Source of the DNA: CAYTZH01 sp964442285 | GTDB taxonomy: Bacteria > Myxococcota_A > UBA9160 > JAFDET01 | NCBI GenBank assembly: GCA_964442285.1 | Contig: CAYTZH010000011.1 | Location: 55,380-119,379 of the forward strand | Length of the DNA: 64,000 bases | Direction: 5' to 3' | Shown: in pieces, positions 46,606 to 54,825 of the stretch | Numbering within the stretch: the stretch's first letter is position 1 | Layout: each line of letters starts with the position of its first letter | Program-made: the position numbers and the translations under genes | Notes under the pieces: generated by a model | The model's input: the letters and a program-made list of their open reading frames with translations, nothing else | Databases searched by the model: none | What the model was told of the DNA's origin: nothing

Positions 46606-47688
46606 GTGCACCAGGTGCTGCTGCTTCCGGGAGATGGCATCGGGCCCGAGGTGGTCCGCGAGGCACGGCGCGTCCTCGAGGCGGTGGGCGAGCGCCACGG
46701 CCTGAAGCTCGGCTTCGAGCAGGGGCTGATCGGCGGCGCCTCCATCGACGCGGCGGGGACGCCGCTCACCGACCAGGTGGTCGAGCGGGCCCGGGCCTGC
46801 GGCGCGGTCCTGCTCGGCGCCGTGGGGGGGCCGCGCTGGGACGCGATGCCCGTGGACACGCGGCCCGAGAGGGGCCTGCTGCGCATGCGCAAGGAGCTCG
46901 GGCTCTTCGCCAACCTGCGGCCGGCCACGGTCTTCCCGGCCCTCACCGAGGCCTCGACCCTGCGGCCGGAGGTGGTGGGCGGGATCGACCTGCTCGTGGT
47001 CCGGGAGCTGACGGGCGGGATCTACTTCGGCGAGCCGCGGGGCCGGGCCCTGGTGGGCGGCCGCCGCGAGGCTCGCAACACCATGGTGTACGACGAGGCG
47101 GAGATCTTCCGCATCACCCGGGTGGCCTTCGACGCCGCCCGCGGCCGGCGCCGCCACGTGACCCACGTCCACAAGGCCAACGTGCTGGAGGTCTCCCAGC
47201 TCTGGGTGGAGGTCGTGGACGAGGTGGCGCGCCACTACCCGGACGTGGAGCTGGCGCACCAGCTGGTGGACTCCTGCGCGATGCTGCTCGTCCGCGATCC
47301 CGGCCGCTTCGACGTGCTGGTGACCGGCAACCTGTTCGGCGACATCCTCTCCGACGAGGCGGCCATGATCACCGGGTCCCTCGGCATGCTGCCTTCGGCG
47401 AGCCTGGGCGAGGGCGGCGTGGGCCTGTACGAGCCGGTCCACGGCTCCGCGCCGGACATCGCCGGACAGGACAAGGCCAACCCGCTGGCCACGATCCTCT
47501 CGGCCGCCATGCTCCTCGAGCACTCCCTCTCGGCGCCGGAGGCCGCCGCCGAGGTGCGGGCCGCGGTGGCCGCGGTGCTCGAGGCGGGCCACCGCACGGC
47601 GGATCTGCTGCTGGCCGGACAGCCCGGTGCGCCCCTCGGCTGCCGCGCCATGGGCGATCGGGTGCTTGAGGCCCTGGGCGCGGCGTGA
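46606..47688 (+). CDS. leuB: 3-isopropylmalate dehydrogenase
   Basis: The 360-residue NAD-dependent enzyme oxidatively decarboxylates 3-isopropylmalate. LLPGDGIGPEVV opens the protein; LLRMRKELGLFANLRP, VRELTGGIYFGEPRG and NLFGDILSDEAAMITGSLG are the substrate and metal motifs. GTG 46606 follows leuA by 2 bp; the TGA overlaps the next gene (GTGA). Confidence 0.97.
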   Translation: MHQVLLLPGDGIGPEVVREARRVLEAVGERHGLKLGFEQGLIGGASIDAAGTPLTDQVVERARACGAVLLGAVGGPRWDAMPVDTRPERGLLRMRKELGLFANLRPATVFPALTEASTLRPEVVGGIDLLVVRELTGGIYFGEPRGRALVGGRREARNTMVYDEAEIFRITRVAFDAARGRRRHVTHVHKANVLEVSQLWVEVVDEVARHYPDVELAHQLVDSCAMLLVRDPGRFDVLVTGNLFGDILSDEAAMITGSLGMLPSASLGEGGVGLYEPVHGSAPDIAGQDKANPLATILSAAMLLEHSLSAPEAAAEVRAAVAAVLEAGHRTADLLLAGQPGAPLGCRAMGDRVLEALGAA

Positions 47689-48689
47689 CGACCACCGCCC
47701 TGTCCCGGGTGGCCGTCGTCGGCGCCACCGGCTCCCTCGGCCGCCAGCTCGTCGAGATCCTGGGCGACCGGCGCTACCCGGTCGGCCACCTGCTCGCCAT
47801 CGCCGGCGAGGACTCCCTGGGCCAGGACGTGGAGCTGGCCGGGGAGGTGTGGCCGATCTCCGGGGCCGAGGCCTCCCTCGCCGAGATCGACCTGGTCTTC
47901 CTGTGCGCGCCGCCGGACGTCTCCCTGGAGTGGGCGGGGCGGGCGCTGCGGACGCCGACGCCGTGCATCGACGTCTCCGGAACCCTCGCCGGGCAGCCCG
48001 ACGTCCCCCTGCTCGTCGCCGACCGCATGGCCCCCGACGCCGAGATCCACCAGCCCCTGGTCGCCGGGCCCCCGGCGACGTCCCTGGCGGCGGCCCTCGT
48101 GCTCGGTCCCCTGGCGGAGGCCGCCGGCCTGCGCAGCGTGGTGGGCACCGTGCTGGCGTCGGCTTCGAGCGGCGGCCGGGACCGGGTCGACGCCCTCTCG
48201 AGCCAGAGCCTGGCCGTCTTCGGGGCCGCCACGGGCGGGGCCGAGGATCCGGTTCCCGGGATCGCCTTCGACTGCGATCCCGTCGTGGGCCACCTGGAGG
48301 ACGACGGCGCCACCGACGCCGAGCATCGCCTCGTCGCGGCCCTGCAGCGGCTCGTGCGCAGCGACCTCCCCGTGGCCCTCACCGCGGTGCGCGTTCCCAC
48401 CTTCGTGGGCGACGGCGTCAGCCTCCGCATCGAGACCGAGCGGCCGCTCTCGCCCGACGACGCGCGGGCCGTGCTCGCCAAGGCGCCCGGGGTCGAGGTG
48501 GCCACGTCGGTGGCGCCCACCACCCGCGCCACCGCCGGCCGCGACCAGGTCGTCGTCGCCCGGGTGCGCCGCGACCCCACCTGCGAACGGGGGCTGCAGC
48601 TGTGGCTCGCCGCCGACGGCGTCCGGCTCGCCGCCCTCAACGGCGTGAAGCTGGCGGAGTCGCGTCCGCTTCCGCGCCCGCCCCGGTGA
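47685..48689 (+). CDS. usg: USG-1-like protein: aspartate-semialdehyde dehydrogenase homologue without catalytic residues
   Basis: The 334-residue protein has the Asd fold, with NAD(P)-binding VAVVGATGSLGRQLVEIL and a dimerisation domain. The active-site motif, normally NPNCST with the nucleophilic Cys, is GPPATS with Ala131. The catalytic His motif (GHS) is GDG with Asp243 in RVPTFVGDGVSL. It therefore cannot act as Asd by the known mechanism. In E. coli and Pseudomonas an inactive Asd paralogue, USG-1, lies next to truA. Here the gene lies between leuB and truA, so USG-1-like is the best name. The function of USG-1 is not known. A true asd must be elsewhere. Confidence 0.85.
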   Translation: MTTTALSRVAVVGATGSLGRQLVEILGDRRYPVGHLLAIAGEDSLGQDVELAGEVWPISGAEASLAEIDLVFLCAPPDVSLEWAGRALRTPTPCIDVSGTLAGQPDVPLLVADRMAPDAEIHQPLVAGPPATSLAAALVLGPLAEAAGLRSVVGTVLASASSGGRDRVDALSSQSLAVFGAATGGAEDPVPGIAFDCDPVVGHLEDDGATDAEHRLVAALQRLVRSDLPVALTAVRVPTFVGDGVSLRIETERPLSPDDARAVLAKAPGVEVATSVAPTTRATAGRDQVVVARVRRDPTCERGLQLWLAADGVRLAALNGVKLAESRPLPRPPR

Positions 48690-48695
48690 GTCGCG

Positions 48696-49433
48696 GTGGG
48701 CCTCCTGCGGCTGGTCCTCGAGTACGACGGCACCGAGTTCGACGGCTGGCAGGTCCAGGCCGCGGGACGCACGGTGCAGGGCGAGCTGGAGGCGGCCCTG
48801 GCCGCCATCGTGGGCCGGCCGGTGCGCGTGGTCGGCGCGGGCCGGACGGACGCCGGGGTCCACGCCGAGGGGCAGGTCGCCAGCGGCGTGCTGGAGACGG
48901 CGCTCGACGCCGAGACCCTGCAGCGGGCCCTCGACGCCCACCTGCCCCGGGACCTGGCCGTCGTCGGCCTCGACTGGGCGCCGCCCGGCTTCCACGCCCT
49001 GCGCGACGCCCGCGGCAAGCTCTACCGCTACGCCGTCTGGAACGGCTGCACCCGCTCGCCCCTGCGGGCGCGGCGCGCCGCCTGGGTGAGGAGCCCCCTC
49101 GACGTGGCCCCGATGGCCGCGGCGGCCGAGGGGCTCCTGGGCACCCACGACTTCGCGGCGTTCCAGACCGCCGGCAGCGACGTGCGCACCACGGTCCGCT
49201 CGCTCACGCGGCTGGAGGTGAGCGGCAAGCGCGGCGGCGAGATCCGCTTCGACGTGGAGGGCTCGGGCTTCCTGCGCCACATGGTCCGCAACCTGGTGGG
49301 CAGCCTGCTCGAGGTCGGGCGCGGGCGGCGGGAGCCGGGCTGGATCGCCGCCGTCCTGGCCGGATGCGATCGCCGGGCGGCCGGCCCCACGGCGCCGGCC
49401 CGGGGCCTCACCCTGGTGCGGGTCGACTACTGA
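48696..49433 (+). CDS. truA: tRNA pseudouridine(38-40) synthase
   Basis: The 245-residue enzyme isomerises uridines 38-40 in the anticodon arm. The catalytic Asp is in GAGRTDAGVHAEGQVAS; the start LRLVLEYDGTEFDGWQVQ and the ending motif GSGFLRHMVRNLVG are characteristic. GTG 48696 lies 6 bp after the usg stop. Length is close to the family norm. Confidence 0.96.
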   Translation: MGLLRLVLEYDGTEFDGWQVQAAGRTVQGELEAALAAIVGRPVRVVGAGRTDAGVHAEGQVASGVLETALDAETLQRALDAHLPRDLAVVGLDWAPPGFHALRDARGKLYRYAVWNGCTRSPLRARRAAWVRSPLDVAPMAAAAEGLLGTHDFAAFQTAGSDVRTTVRSLTRLEVSGKRGGEIRFDVEGSGFLRHMVRNLVGSLLEVGRGRREPGWIAAVLAGCDRRAAGPTAPARGLTLVRVDY

Positions 49434-49472
49434 AAGGCCCGAAATTCCAGGCGCTTAGCCCGGGCCGGGTGC

Positions 49473-49501
49473 TTGACGCCGGGCACTCCTTGGGGTATCT
49501 A
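49473..49501 (+). promoter_or_regulatory. sigma-70-like promoter for rplM-rpsI
   Basis: TTGACG (49473-49478), a 17-bp spacer and TATCTA (49496-49501) lie 30 bp before the rplM start in the 97-bp gap after truA. It is a plausible promoter for the ribosomal protein pair. Confidence 0.5.
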
Positions 49502-49530
49502 TCCGCGCTCCCGCGATCCCCGGAGCACGC

Positions 49531-49992
49531 ATGACGAGCGTCGTCGGTCTCAACGCGAAGGACACCCGAAGCCTGCGTCGGCAGGACGTGGAGCCCCAGT
49601 GGCTCGTGGTGGACGCGACCGACCAGGTGCTGGGTCGCCTGGCGACCGCCGTCGCCGACCGGCTGCGCGGCAAGCACCGCGCGACCTTCACGCCCCACGA
49701 GGACGTGGGCGACTTCGTGGTGGTGATCAACGCCGAGAAGGTGAAGCTCACCGGCCGCAAGCGCGAGCAGAAGACCTACTACCGGCACACGGGCTACACG
49801 GGTCACCTCAAGGAGGTGACGGCCGAGCGGGTCCTCTCGGGTCCCCATCCCGACCGCGTCATCCGCAACGCCGTGCGCGGCATGCTTCCCAAGAACACCC
49901 TGGGCCGGCGGCTCCTGCGCAAGCTCAAGGTCTACGCCGGCGCCGAGCACCCCCACGCCGCCCAGAAGCCCCAGGAGCTCACCCTTGGCTGA
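49531..49992 (+). CDS. rplM: 50S ribosomal protein L13
   Basis: The 153-residue L13 is an early-assembly large-subunit protein. It shows WLVVDATDQVLGRLATAVAD, VVVINAEKVKLTGRK and MLPKNTLGRRLLRKLKVY. An N-terminal extension of about 20 residues precedes the core. Overlaps rpsI by 8 bp, the usual order. Confidence 0.97.
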   Translation: MTSVVGLNAKDTRSLRRQDVEPQWLVVDATDQVLGRLATAVADRLRGKHRATFTPHEDVGDFVVVINAEKVKLTGRKREQKTYYRHTGYTGHLKEVTAERVLSGPHPDRVIRNAVRGMLPKNTLGRRLLRKLKVYAGAEHPHAAQKPQELTLG

Positions 49993-50383
49993 AGCCCCCC
50001 AGAACTTCGACGCCACCGGGCGGCGCAAGAACGCCATCGCCCGGGTGCGTCTCACCCTCGGCACCGGCCAGATCGTGGTCAACGGCAAGACCATGGAGGA
50101 GTACTTCCCCCGGGAGACGCTCCAGATCGTGGTCCGCCAGCCCCTCGACGTGAGCAACAGCCTGGGCCGCTTCGACATCCGCGCCAACGTCAAGGGCGGC
50201 GGCGTGGCGGGGCAGGCCGGCGCCCTGCGCCACGGCATCGCCCGGGCCCTGGAGCGCTTCGACGAGACCTCGCGGCCCGTCCTGAAGAAGGCCGGTCTGC
50301 TCACCCGGGACGCCCGCAAGAAGGAGCGCAAGAAGTACGGCCAGCGCGGGGCCCGTGCGCGCTTCCAGTTCTCCAAGCGGTAG
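49985..50383 (+). CDS. rpsI: 30S ribosomal protein S9
   Basis: The 132-residue S9 contacts P-site tRNA through its C-terminal tail. Features: ATGRRKNAIARVRL, KGGGVAGQAGALRHGIARAL and the ending KYGQRGARARFQFSKR, which is conserved. TTG 49985 lies inside the end of rplM. A hairpin with a T-rich tail follows at 50408. Confidence 0.97.
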   Translation: MAEAPQNFDATGRRKNAIARVRLTLGTGQIVVNGKTMEEYFPRETLQIVVRQPLDVSNSLGRFDIRANVKGGGVAGQAGALRHGIARALERFDETSRPVLKKAGLLTRDARKKERKKYGQRGARARFQFSKR

Positions 50384-50407
50384 GACGCCGGAGCAGTCTG
50401 TTTCGCG

Positions 50408-50441
50408 GCGGGGCGTCCTGGAGAGGGCGCCCCGCTTTCGT
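50408..50441 (+). terminator. intrinsic-terminator-like hairpin after rpsI
   Basis: An 8-bp perfect stem (GCGGGGCG at 50408-50415 with CGCCCCGC at 50428-50435, 12-base loop) is followed by TTTCGTT. It lies 25 bp after the rpsI stop and 25 bp before argC. It may end or attenuate the ribosomal transcript. Confidence 0.55.
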
Positions 50442-50459
50442 TGGAGGCGTAGAAACGTC

Positions 50460-51497
50460 ATGAAGATCGCGGTGATCGGCGCCAGTGGCTACACGGGACT
50501 CGAACTCCTGCGGCTGGTCGTGCGCCACCCGCGTCTCGAGCTGGTGGCGGCCACCTCCGAGCAGCGCGCGGGTCAGACCGTGGGCGCGGCCTTCCCGGCC
50601 CTGGCGGGCCTGGTGGACCTCGTCTTCGAGCGCAACGACCCCGGGGCCCTGGTGGGCCGCATCGACCTGGCCTTGGCGGCCCTGCCCCACGCGGCCTCCG
50701 CCCCCACGGTGGCGGCGCTGCACAAGGCGGGGATCCCGGTGGTGGATCTCTCGGCCGACTTCCGGCTGCGGGATCCCGCGGTGTACGAGGCCGCCTACGG
50801 CGACCACGGCGCCCCGGCGCTGTTCGGGCAGGCGGTCTACGGGCTGCCCGAGCGCTACCGGCGGGAGCTCGCCGGGGCGCGCCTGGTGGCCGCACCGGGC
50901 TGCTATCCCACTTCCGTCCTGCTGCCGCTGCTGCCGTTCCTGGACCGGGGCTGGCTCGAGACCGGCAGCCTCTGGGTGGACAGCAAGTCCGGCGTCTCGG
51001 GAGCGGGGCGCAAGCTCGAGGCCGACTACCTCTTCGCCGAGCTCGATGGCAACTGCCGCGCCTACAAGCCCGGCGGCGAGCATCGCCACGTTCCCGAGAT
51101 GGAGCAGGAGGCCGGCCTGGCGGCGGGCGCGCCCGTGCGGATCAGCTTCGTCCCCCACCTGCTGCCGACCATCCGCGGCATCGTGACGACGATCCATGCC
51201 CGGCCGACCCGGCCGGTGGACACCGCGGCCGCCCGCGCCCTCCTGCGCGAGGCCTACGACCCGGAGCCGTTCGTACGGCTGCTGCCCGAGGGAACGCTGC
51301 CAAGCCTGGCGGCGGTACGCGGCAGCAACTTCTGCGACGTGGCGGCCGTGGCCGACCCGCGCACCGGCAGCCTGCTGCTCTTCTCGGCCCTGGACAACCT
51401 GGTGAAGGGCGCTGGCGGCCAGGCCGTGCAGTGCGTCAATGCCATGCAGGGCTGGCCCGAGACCGAGGGACTCCTGGAGGCTCCGCTCGTGCCGTAG
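50460..51497 (+). CDS. argC: N-acetyl-gamma-glutamyl-phosphate reductase
   Basis: The 345-residue enzyme is in arginine synthesis and depends on acetylglutamate made by ArgJ. AVIGASGYTGLELLRL opens the nucleotide-binding domain; the catalytic Cys is in VAAPGCYPTSVLLPL and the His in GGEHRHVPEME. ATG 50460 is preceded by TTGGAGG. It follows the rpsI terminator, so it may have its own promoter or rely on readthrough. Confidence 0.97.
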   Translation: MKIAVIGASGYTGLELLRLVVRHPRLELVAATSEQRAGQTVGAAFPALAGLVDLVFERNDPGALVGRIDLALAALPHAASAPTVAALHKAGIPVVDLSADFRLRDPAVYEAAYGDHGAPALFGQAVYGLPERYRRELAGARLVAAPGCYPTSVLLPLLPFLDRGWLETGSLWVDSKSGVSGAGRKLEADYLFAELDGNCRAYKPGGEHRHVPEMEQEAGLAAGAPVRISFVPHLLPTIRGIVTTIHARPTRPVDTAAARALLREAYDPEPFVRLLPEGTLPSLAAVRGSNFCDVAAVADPRTGSLLLFSALDNLVKGAGGQAVQCVNAMQGWPETEGLLEAPLVP

Positions 51498-51527
51498 GCC
51501 CGCGGGAGCCGAGTGAGGTCCACCGGT

Positions 51528-51557
51528 TTGACAGCGGCCGCGACCGCGCGGTATACA
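51528..51557 (+). promoter_or_regulatory. strong sigma-70-like promoter before NUDIX-pyrG
   Basis: TTGACA (51528-51533), an 18-bp spacer and TATACA (51552-51557) form the best promoter match in the window. About 15 bp downstream an imperfect inverted repeat (TGACA, 7 bases, TGTCG) occurs, which could be an operator. The untranslated leader to GTG 51644 would be about 80 nt. Confidence 0.6.
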
Positions 51558-51643
51558 CCTTCAAACCGCCTGACAGTACGAGTGTCGATGAAGCGAGAGA
51601 CCGCGGCTGCGAGCCTGGCGGCGTCACGCCCCGAGCGTGCGAC

Positions 51644-52105
51644 GTGACCCGCTACTTCGCAGACGACCCGCAGGAGCTTCGCCTGTCCGTCTCGGCCGTG
51701 GTCTGGCGGAGCCGGGAGGCGGCGCGGCAGCTCCTGCTGATGCGCCGCTCCGACAACGGCCACTGGGGTCTTCCCGGGGGCTACGTCGAGCCGGGCGAGT
51801 CCGTCGCCCAGGCCACCGCGCGGGAGGTCCTCGAGGAGACCGGCGTGCGCGTCGAGGTCGGGCGCCTGGTGGGGGTCTATTCCGATCCGTCGCGCCAGGT
51901 GGTGGCCTACGCCGACCGCCGGGTGCAGGCGGTGAATCTGTGTTTCGAGGCCGTCCCGGTGGGGGAGGGGGCGCCGACGACACCCGAGGAGACGCTCGAG
52001 ACGGGCTACTTCGCAGCCGACGCGCTGCCGGAGCCGTTCGTGCCGATCCACACCGTGCGGGTGGAGGACGCGCTGGCCGGGGGGGCGCAAGCGCGCGTGC
52101 GCTGA
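51644..52105 (+). CDS. NUDIX hydrolase
   Basis: The 153-residue protein has the complete NUDIX box (GGYVEPGESVAQATAREVLE followed by ETG), which binds Mg2+ and cleaves a nucleoside diphosphate linked to X. The N-terminal HWGLPGG and LLLMRRSDNG are also characteristic. The substrate is unknown. GTG 51644 is the only start that leaves a normal N terminus. It is 44 bp upstream of pyrG behind a shared promoter, so a role in nucleotide pools (for example 8-oxo-dGTP or CDP sugars) is possible but unproven. Confidence 0.88.
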   Translation: MTRYFADDPQELRLSVSAVVWRSREAARQLLLMRRSDNGHWGLPGGYVEPGESVAQATAREVLEETGVRVEVGRLVGVYSDPSRQVVAYADRRVQAVNLCFEAVPVGEGAPTTPEETLETGYFAADALPEPFVPIHTVRVEDALAGGAQARVR

Positions 52106-52149
52106 GGCGCACACGGAACGTCGACGAGAGGCGACGAAGGGGAACCGGG

Positions 52150-53760
52150 ATGAACGAGCGGCCGACCAAGTTCGTGTTCGTGACGGGGGGCGTGCTCTCC
52201 TCCCTGGGCAAGGGCCTCGCCTCCGCATCCATCGGTGCGCTGCTGGAGGCGCGGGGGCTCAAGGTCTCCTTCCTCAAGCTGGATCCGTACCTGAACCTCG
52301 ATCCCGGGACCATGAACCCGTTCCAGCACGGCGAGGTCTACGTCACCGAAGACGGCGCCGAGACGGACCTGGACCTCGGCCACTACGAGCGCTTCACCAG
52401 CTGCGTGCTGAGCCGGCTCAACAACGTCACGGCCGGCCGGGTCTACGACGCCGTGCTCTCCAAGGAGCGCCGCGGCGACTACCTGGGCGGCACCGTGCAG
52501 GTCATCCCGCACATCACCGACGAGATCAAGGAGCGCATCCACGAGGCCAGTCGGGGTGCCGACCTGCTGCTGGTGGAGGTGGGCGGCACGGTCGGCGACA
52601 TCGAATCGCTACCCTTCCTGGAGGCCATCCGCCAGTTCCGCTCCGAGGCCGGCCGCGACAACGTCTGCTACATGCACATCGCCCTGGTACCCTACGTGGC
52701 CACCGCGGGCGAGCTGAAGACCAAGCCGGTACAGCACTCGGTGAAGGAGCTGCGCAGCGTCGGCATCCAGCCCGACGTGATCCTCTGCCGCAGCGACCGC
52801 TTCCTGCCGAAGTCGGTGAAGAGCAAGGTCGCCCTGTTCTGCAACGTCGACGACGATGCGGTGATCACCGCCAAGGACGTGGAGAGCATCTACGAGGTGC
52901 CGATCATCCTCCACAACGAGGGGGTGGACGACAAGCTCTGCCAGATCCTGAACATCTGGACCGGCCGGCCGAACCTCGGGCCCTGGGAGGACCTGGTGCG
53001 CACGCTGCGCCACCCGGCGCGCGAGGTCACCATCGCCATGGTGGGCAAGTACGTCGACCTCACGGAGTCGTACAAGAGCCTGAACGAGGCGCTCTACCAC
53101 GCCGGCTTCGCCCACGAGGCGCGGGTGCACATCGAGTACGTGGACTCGGAGAAGCTCGGCGACCCGGGGGTCCTGGCGGCCGCCGACGGCGTGCTCGTGC
53201 CCCATGGCTTCGGGGGGCGCGGCGCCGAGGGCAAGATCGCGGCCGTCCGCTACGCCCGGGAGCAGCGCGTGCCCTTCTTCGGCATCTGCTACGGCATGCA
53301 GCTGGCCACCATCGAGTTCGCCCGCAACGTGGCCGGCCTGGCCGGGGCCAGCTCGGCCGAGATCGATCCCGAGTCGCCCCACCCGGTGATCGACCTGCTG
53401 CCGGAGCAGCGCGAGATCCAGGACAAGGGCGCCACCATGCGCCTGGGGGCCTATCCCTGCGTGCTGCAGCCGGGCACCCGCGCCCACGCCGCCTACCCCC
53501 GGCCCGAGATCCAGGAGCGGCACCGCCACCGCTACGAGTTCAACCCCGCCTACCGCGAGCGGCTCTCGGAGGCCGGGCTGGTGCTCTCGGGCACCAGTCC
53601 CGACGGGCGCCTGGTGGAGGTGGTGGAGCTGGCGGACCACCCCTGGTTCGTGGGCTGCCAGTACCACCCGGAGTTCAAGTCGACGCCCTTCCGGCCGCAC
53701 CCGCTGTTCGTGCACTTCGTGGGGGCCGCCCTGGAGAACGCCGCCAGCCGCGAGGCGTAG
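52150..53760 (+). CDS. pyrG: CTP synthase (glutamine hydrolysing)
   Basis: The 536-residue enzyme converts UTP to CTP. The N-terminal synthetase has FVTGGVLSSLGKGLASASIG and the Mg/UTP motif EVGGTVGDIES. The C-terminal glutaminase has the nucleophile Cys in FGICYGMQLA and His/Glu in YHPEF. The oxyanion-hole motif normally written PGGFG reads VPHGFGGRG, so one Gly is His, an unusual change at a position of limited tolerance. ATG 52150 follows GGGGAACC. The usual pyrG-kdsA neighbour is not seen. Confidence 0.96.
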   Translation: MNERPTKFVFVTGGVLSSLGKGLASASIGALLEARGLKVSFLKLDPYLNLDPGTMNPFQHGEVYVTEDGAETDLDLGHYERFTSCVLSRLNNVTAGRVYDAVLSKERRGDYLGGTVQVIPHITDEIKERIHEASRGADLLLVEVGGTVGDIESLPFLEAIRQFRSEAGRDNVCYMHIALVPYVATAGELKTKPVQHSVKELRSVGIQPDVILCRSDRFLPKSVKSKVALFCNVDDDAVITAKDVESIYEVPIILHNEGVDDKLCQILNIWTGRPNLGPWEDLVRTLRHPAREVTIAMVGKYVDLTESYKSLNEALYHAGFAHEARVHIEYVDSEKLGDPGVLAAADGVLVPHGFGGRGAEGKIAAVRYAREQRVPFFGICYGMQLATIEFARNVAGLAGASSAEIDPESPHPVIDLLPEQREIQDKGATMRLGAYPCVLQPGTRAHAAYPRPEIQERHRHRYEFNPAYRERLSEAGLVLSGTSPDGRLVEVVELADHPWFVGCQYHPEFKSTPFRPHPLFVHFVGAALENAASREA

Positions 53761-53796
53761 GGCAGGGCGGATCGGAGGCGCGGGCCGCGACCGCCC

Positions 53797-53815
53797 GGCG
53801 GCCGGACGGGCCGCC
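53797..53815 (+). terminator. hairpin after pyrG
   Basis: A perfect 7-bp stem GGCGGCC/GGCCGCC (53797-53803 with 53809-53815, 5-base loop) 36 bp after pyrG and just before the tRNA-Val promoter. No T tract; terminator role is uncertain. Confidence 0.35.
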
Positions 53816-53816
53816 C

Positions 53817-53845
53817 TTGCGCCGGCTGCCGAACTCGTCTAAATC
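53817..53845 (+). promoter_or_regulatory. promoter of tRNA-Val
   Basis: TTGCGC (53817-53822), 17-bp spacer, TAAATC (53840-53845). The -10 ends 10 bp before the first base of the mature tRNA, as expected for a tRNA promoter with a very short leader. Confidence 0.5.
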
Positions 53846-53855
53846 CCCAGTTTCC

Positions 53856-53932
53856 GGGGCGTTAGCTCAGTTGGCTAGAGCGCCGTGTTCACACCGCGGA
53901 GGTCACTGGTTCGAGCCCAGTACGCCCCACCA
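53856..53932 (+). tRNA. tRNA-Val (CAC)
   Basis: A 77-nt cloverleaf with CCA encoded. The acceptor stem GGGGCGT/ACGCCCC is perfect. The D arm is GCTC/GAGC. The anticodon stem CCGTG/CGCGG closes loop TTCACAC with anticodon CAC, which reads GTG valine codons. The T stem ACTGG/CCAGT holds TTCGAGC. No introns or odd bases. Confidence 0.97.
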
Positions 53933-53962
53933 GCCCGCCTCCTCCGGCCCGCTCGGATCCGC

Positions 53963-54613
53963 TCATCCCCCGAGCCACTGGTGCAGCACGAGCCTTCCGA
54001 TGAACCGGCTGCGCTGGTCGCGCCGCTGGTGGTCCCAGGTCCTGGCCTCTTCCACCAGCCGGGCCGCCGCCTTGCGAGCGTCCTCCCGGTACTCCCCCGT
54101 GCCGGAGTAGCCGGCTTCCTGGGCCGCGGCCATGGTCTCCACCAGATAGGTGATGGTCTGCTCGCTGGGACTGCGCTTCATCGCCGCCGCAGCCTCGGCG
54201 AGGCTCTGCTCCAGCTCCCGGGCGATCTCCGGGTGCTCCGAGAGGTCGAAGGCGCCGGTCGTTCCGGCCGCCTCCACCAGCCGGGGGCCGAACCGCTCAT
54301 TCATGTGTCGGCGCGCCTCGGCCACGGCCTGCTCGGTGGCGTCTTCCCAGGTGAGCATGTCGAGCTCCTTCCGGGCCTCCCAGTACGCGTGCCAGGCCCG
54401 GCGGTAGCTGCGGTGTTTCGCGTCGAGCTCGAGCTTCATGGGGCCGTTTGCGAAGCGGCGCCAGACGTCGCGTTCGCCGCGGTCGAGGCCGAGCCAGTTG
54501 TACTGCGTCCAGTCGAGCTGCTGCTTCGCCCGGTGCAGCTGGTCGGCGAGCTGGTTGACCTTGCCGCGCAACAGGGTCACGCGCGTCTCGTCCGAGGGCT
54601 GCGGATCGGCCAT
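53963..54613 (-). CDS. hypothetical helical protein between two tRNA genes
   Basis: The 216-residue protein is not one I recognise. It is largely helical with many charged residues: KVNQLADQLHRAKQQLDWTQ near the N terminus and a central YRRAWHAYWEARKELDMLTW. Further helices follow (EQSLAEAAAAMKR, DARKAAARLVEEAR). No signal peptide or membrane span is seen. ATG 54613 follows GGAGGAGA, a good ribosome site. It is antisense to the two flanking tRNA genes and has no operon partner. The position between tRNA genes raises the possibility of insertion, but its GC content resembles its neighbours. Confidence 0.7.
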   Translation of the reverse strand: MADPQPSDETRVTLLRGKVNQLADQLHRAKQQLDWTQYNWLGLDRGERDVWRRFANGPMKLELDAKHRSYRRAWHAYWEARKELDMLTWEDATEQAVAEARRHMNERFGPRLVEAAGTTGAFDLSEHPEIARELEQSLAEAAAAMKRSPSEQTITYLVETMAAAQEAGYSGTGEYREDARKAAARLVEEARTWDHQRRDQRSRFIGRLVLHQWLGG

Positions 54614-54695
54614 GAGATCTCTCCTCCTGTCGAGATGCTTGCCGTTCGCTGCCCGTCTCGCTGTCCGAGCGCCGACGGCCCACTCGCCCAAGTGC

Positions 54696-54724
54696 TTGCG
54701 ATTCCAGGATGTTCTGCCTACCCT
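54696..54724 (+). promoter_or_regulatory. promoter candidate of tRNA-Arg
   Basis: TTGCGA (54696-54701), 17-bp spacer, TACCCT (54719-54724), 24 bp before the tRNA. The -35 resembles that of tRNA-Val. The -10 is weak. Confidence 0.35.
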
Positions 54725-54748
54725 GATCCCCCTCTGCGGGTTCCGCAC

Positions 54749-54825
54749 GGCCCAGTAGCTCAGCTGGATAGAGCGCCAGCCTCCGGAGCTGGAAGTCGCA
54801 GGTTCGAATCCTGCCTGGGTCACCA
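54749..54825 (+). tRNA. tRNA-Arg (CCG)
   Basis: A 77-nt cloverleaf with encoded CCA. Acceptor GGCCCAG pairs with CTGGGTC through one G-U. Anticodon stem CCAGC/GCTGG closes loop CTCCGGA with anticodon CCG, reading CGG arginine codons. T stem GCAGG/CCTGC holds TTCGAAT. CGG is a common codon in this GC-rich genome. Confidence 0.97.

Noticed and set aside
47685..48689. Calling this gene asd
   Set aside because: Both catalytic residues are replaced, so the enzymatic name would mislead.
53856..54825. tRNA-bounded integrative element
   Set aside because: No integrase, no direct repeats of the tRNA 3' ends and no shift in base composition.
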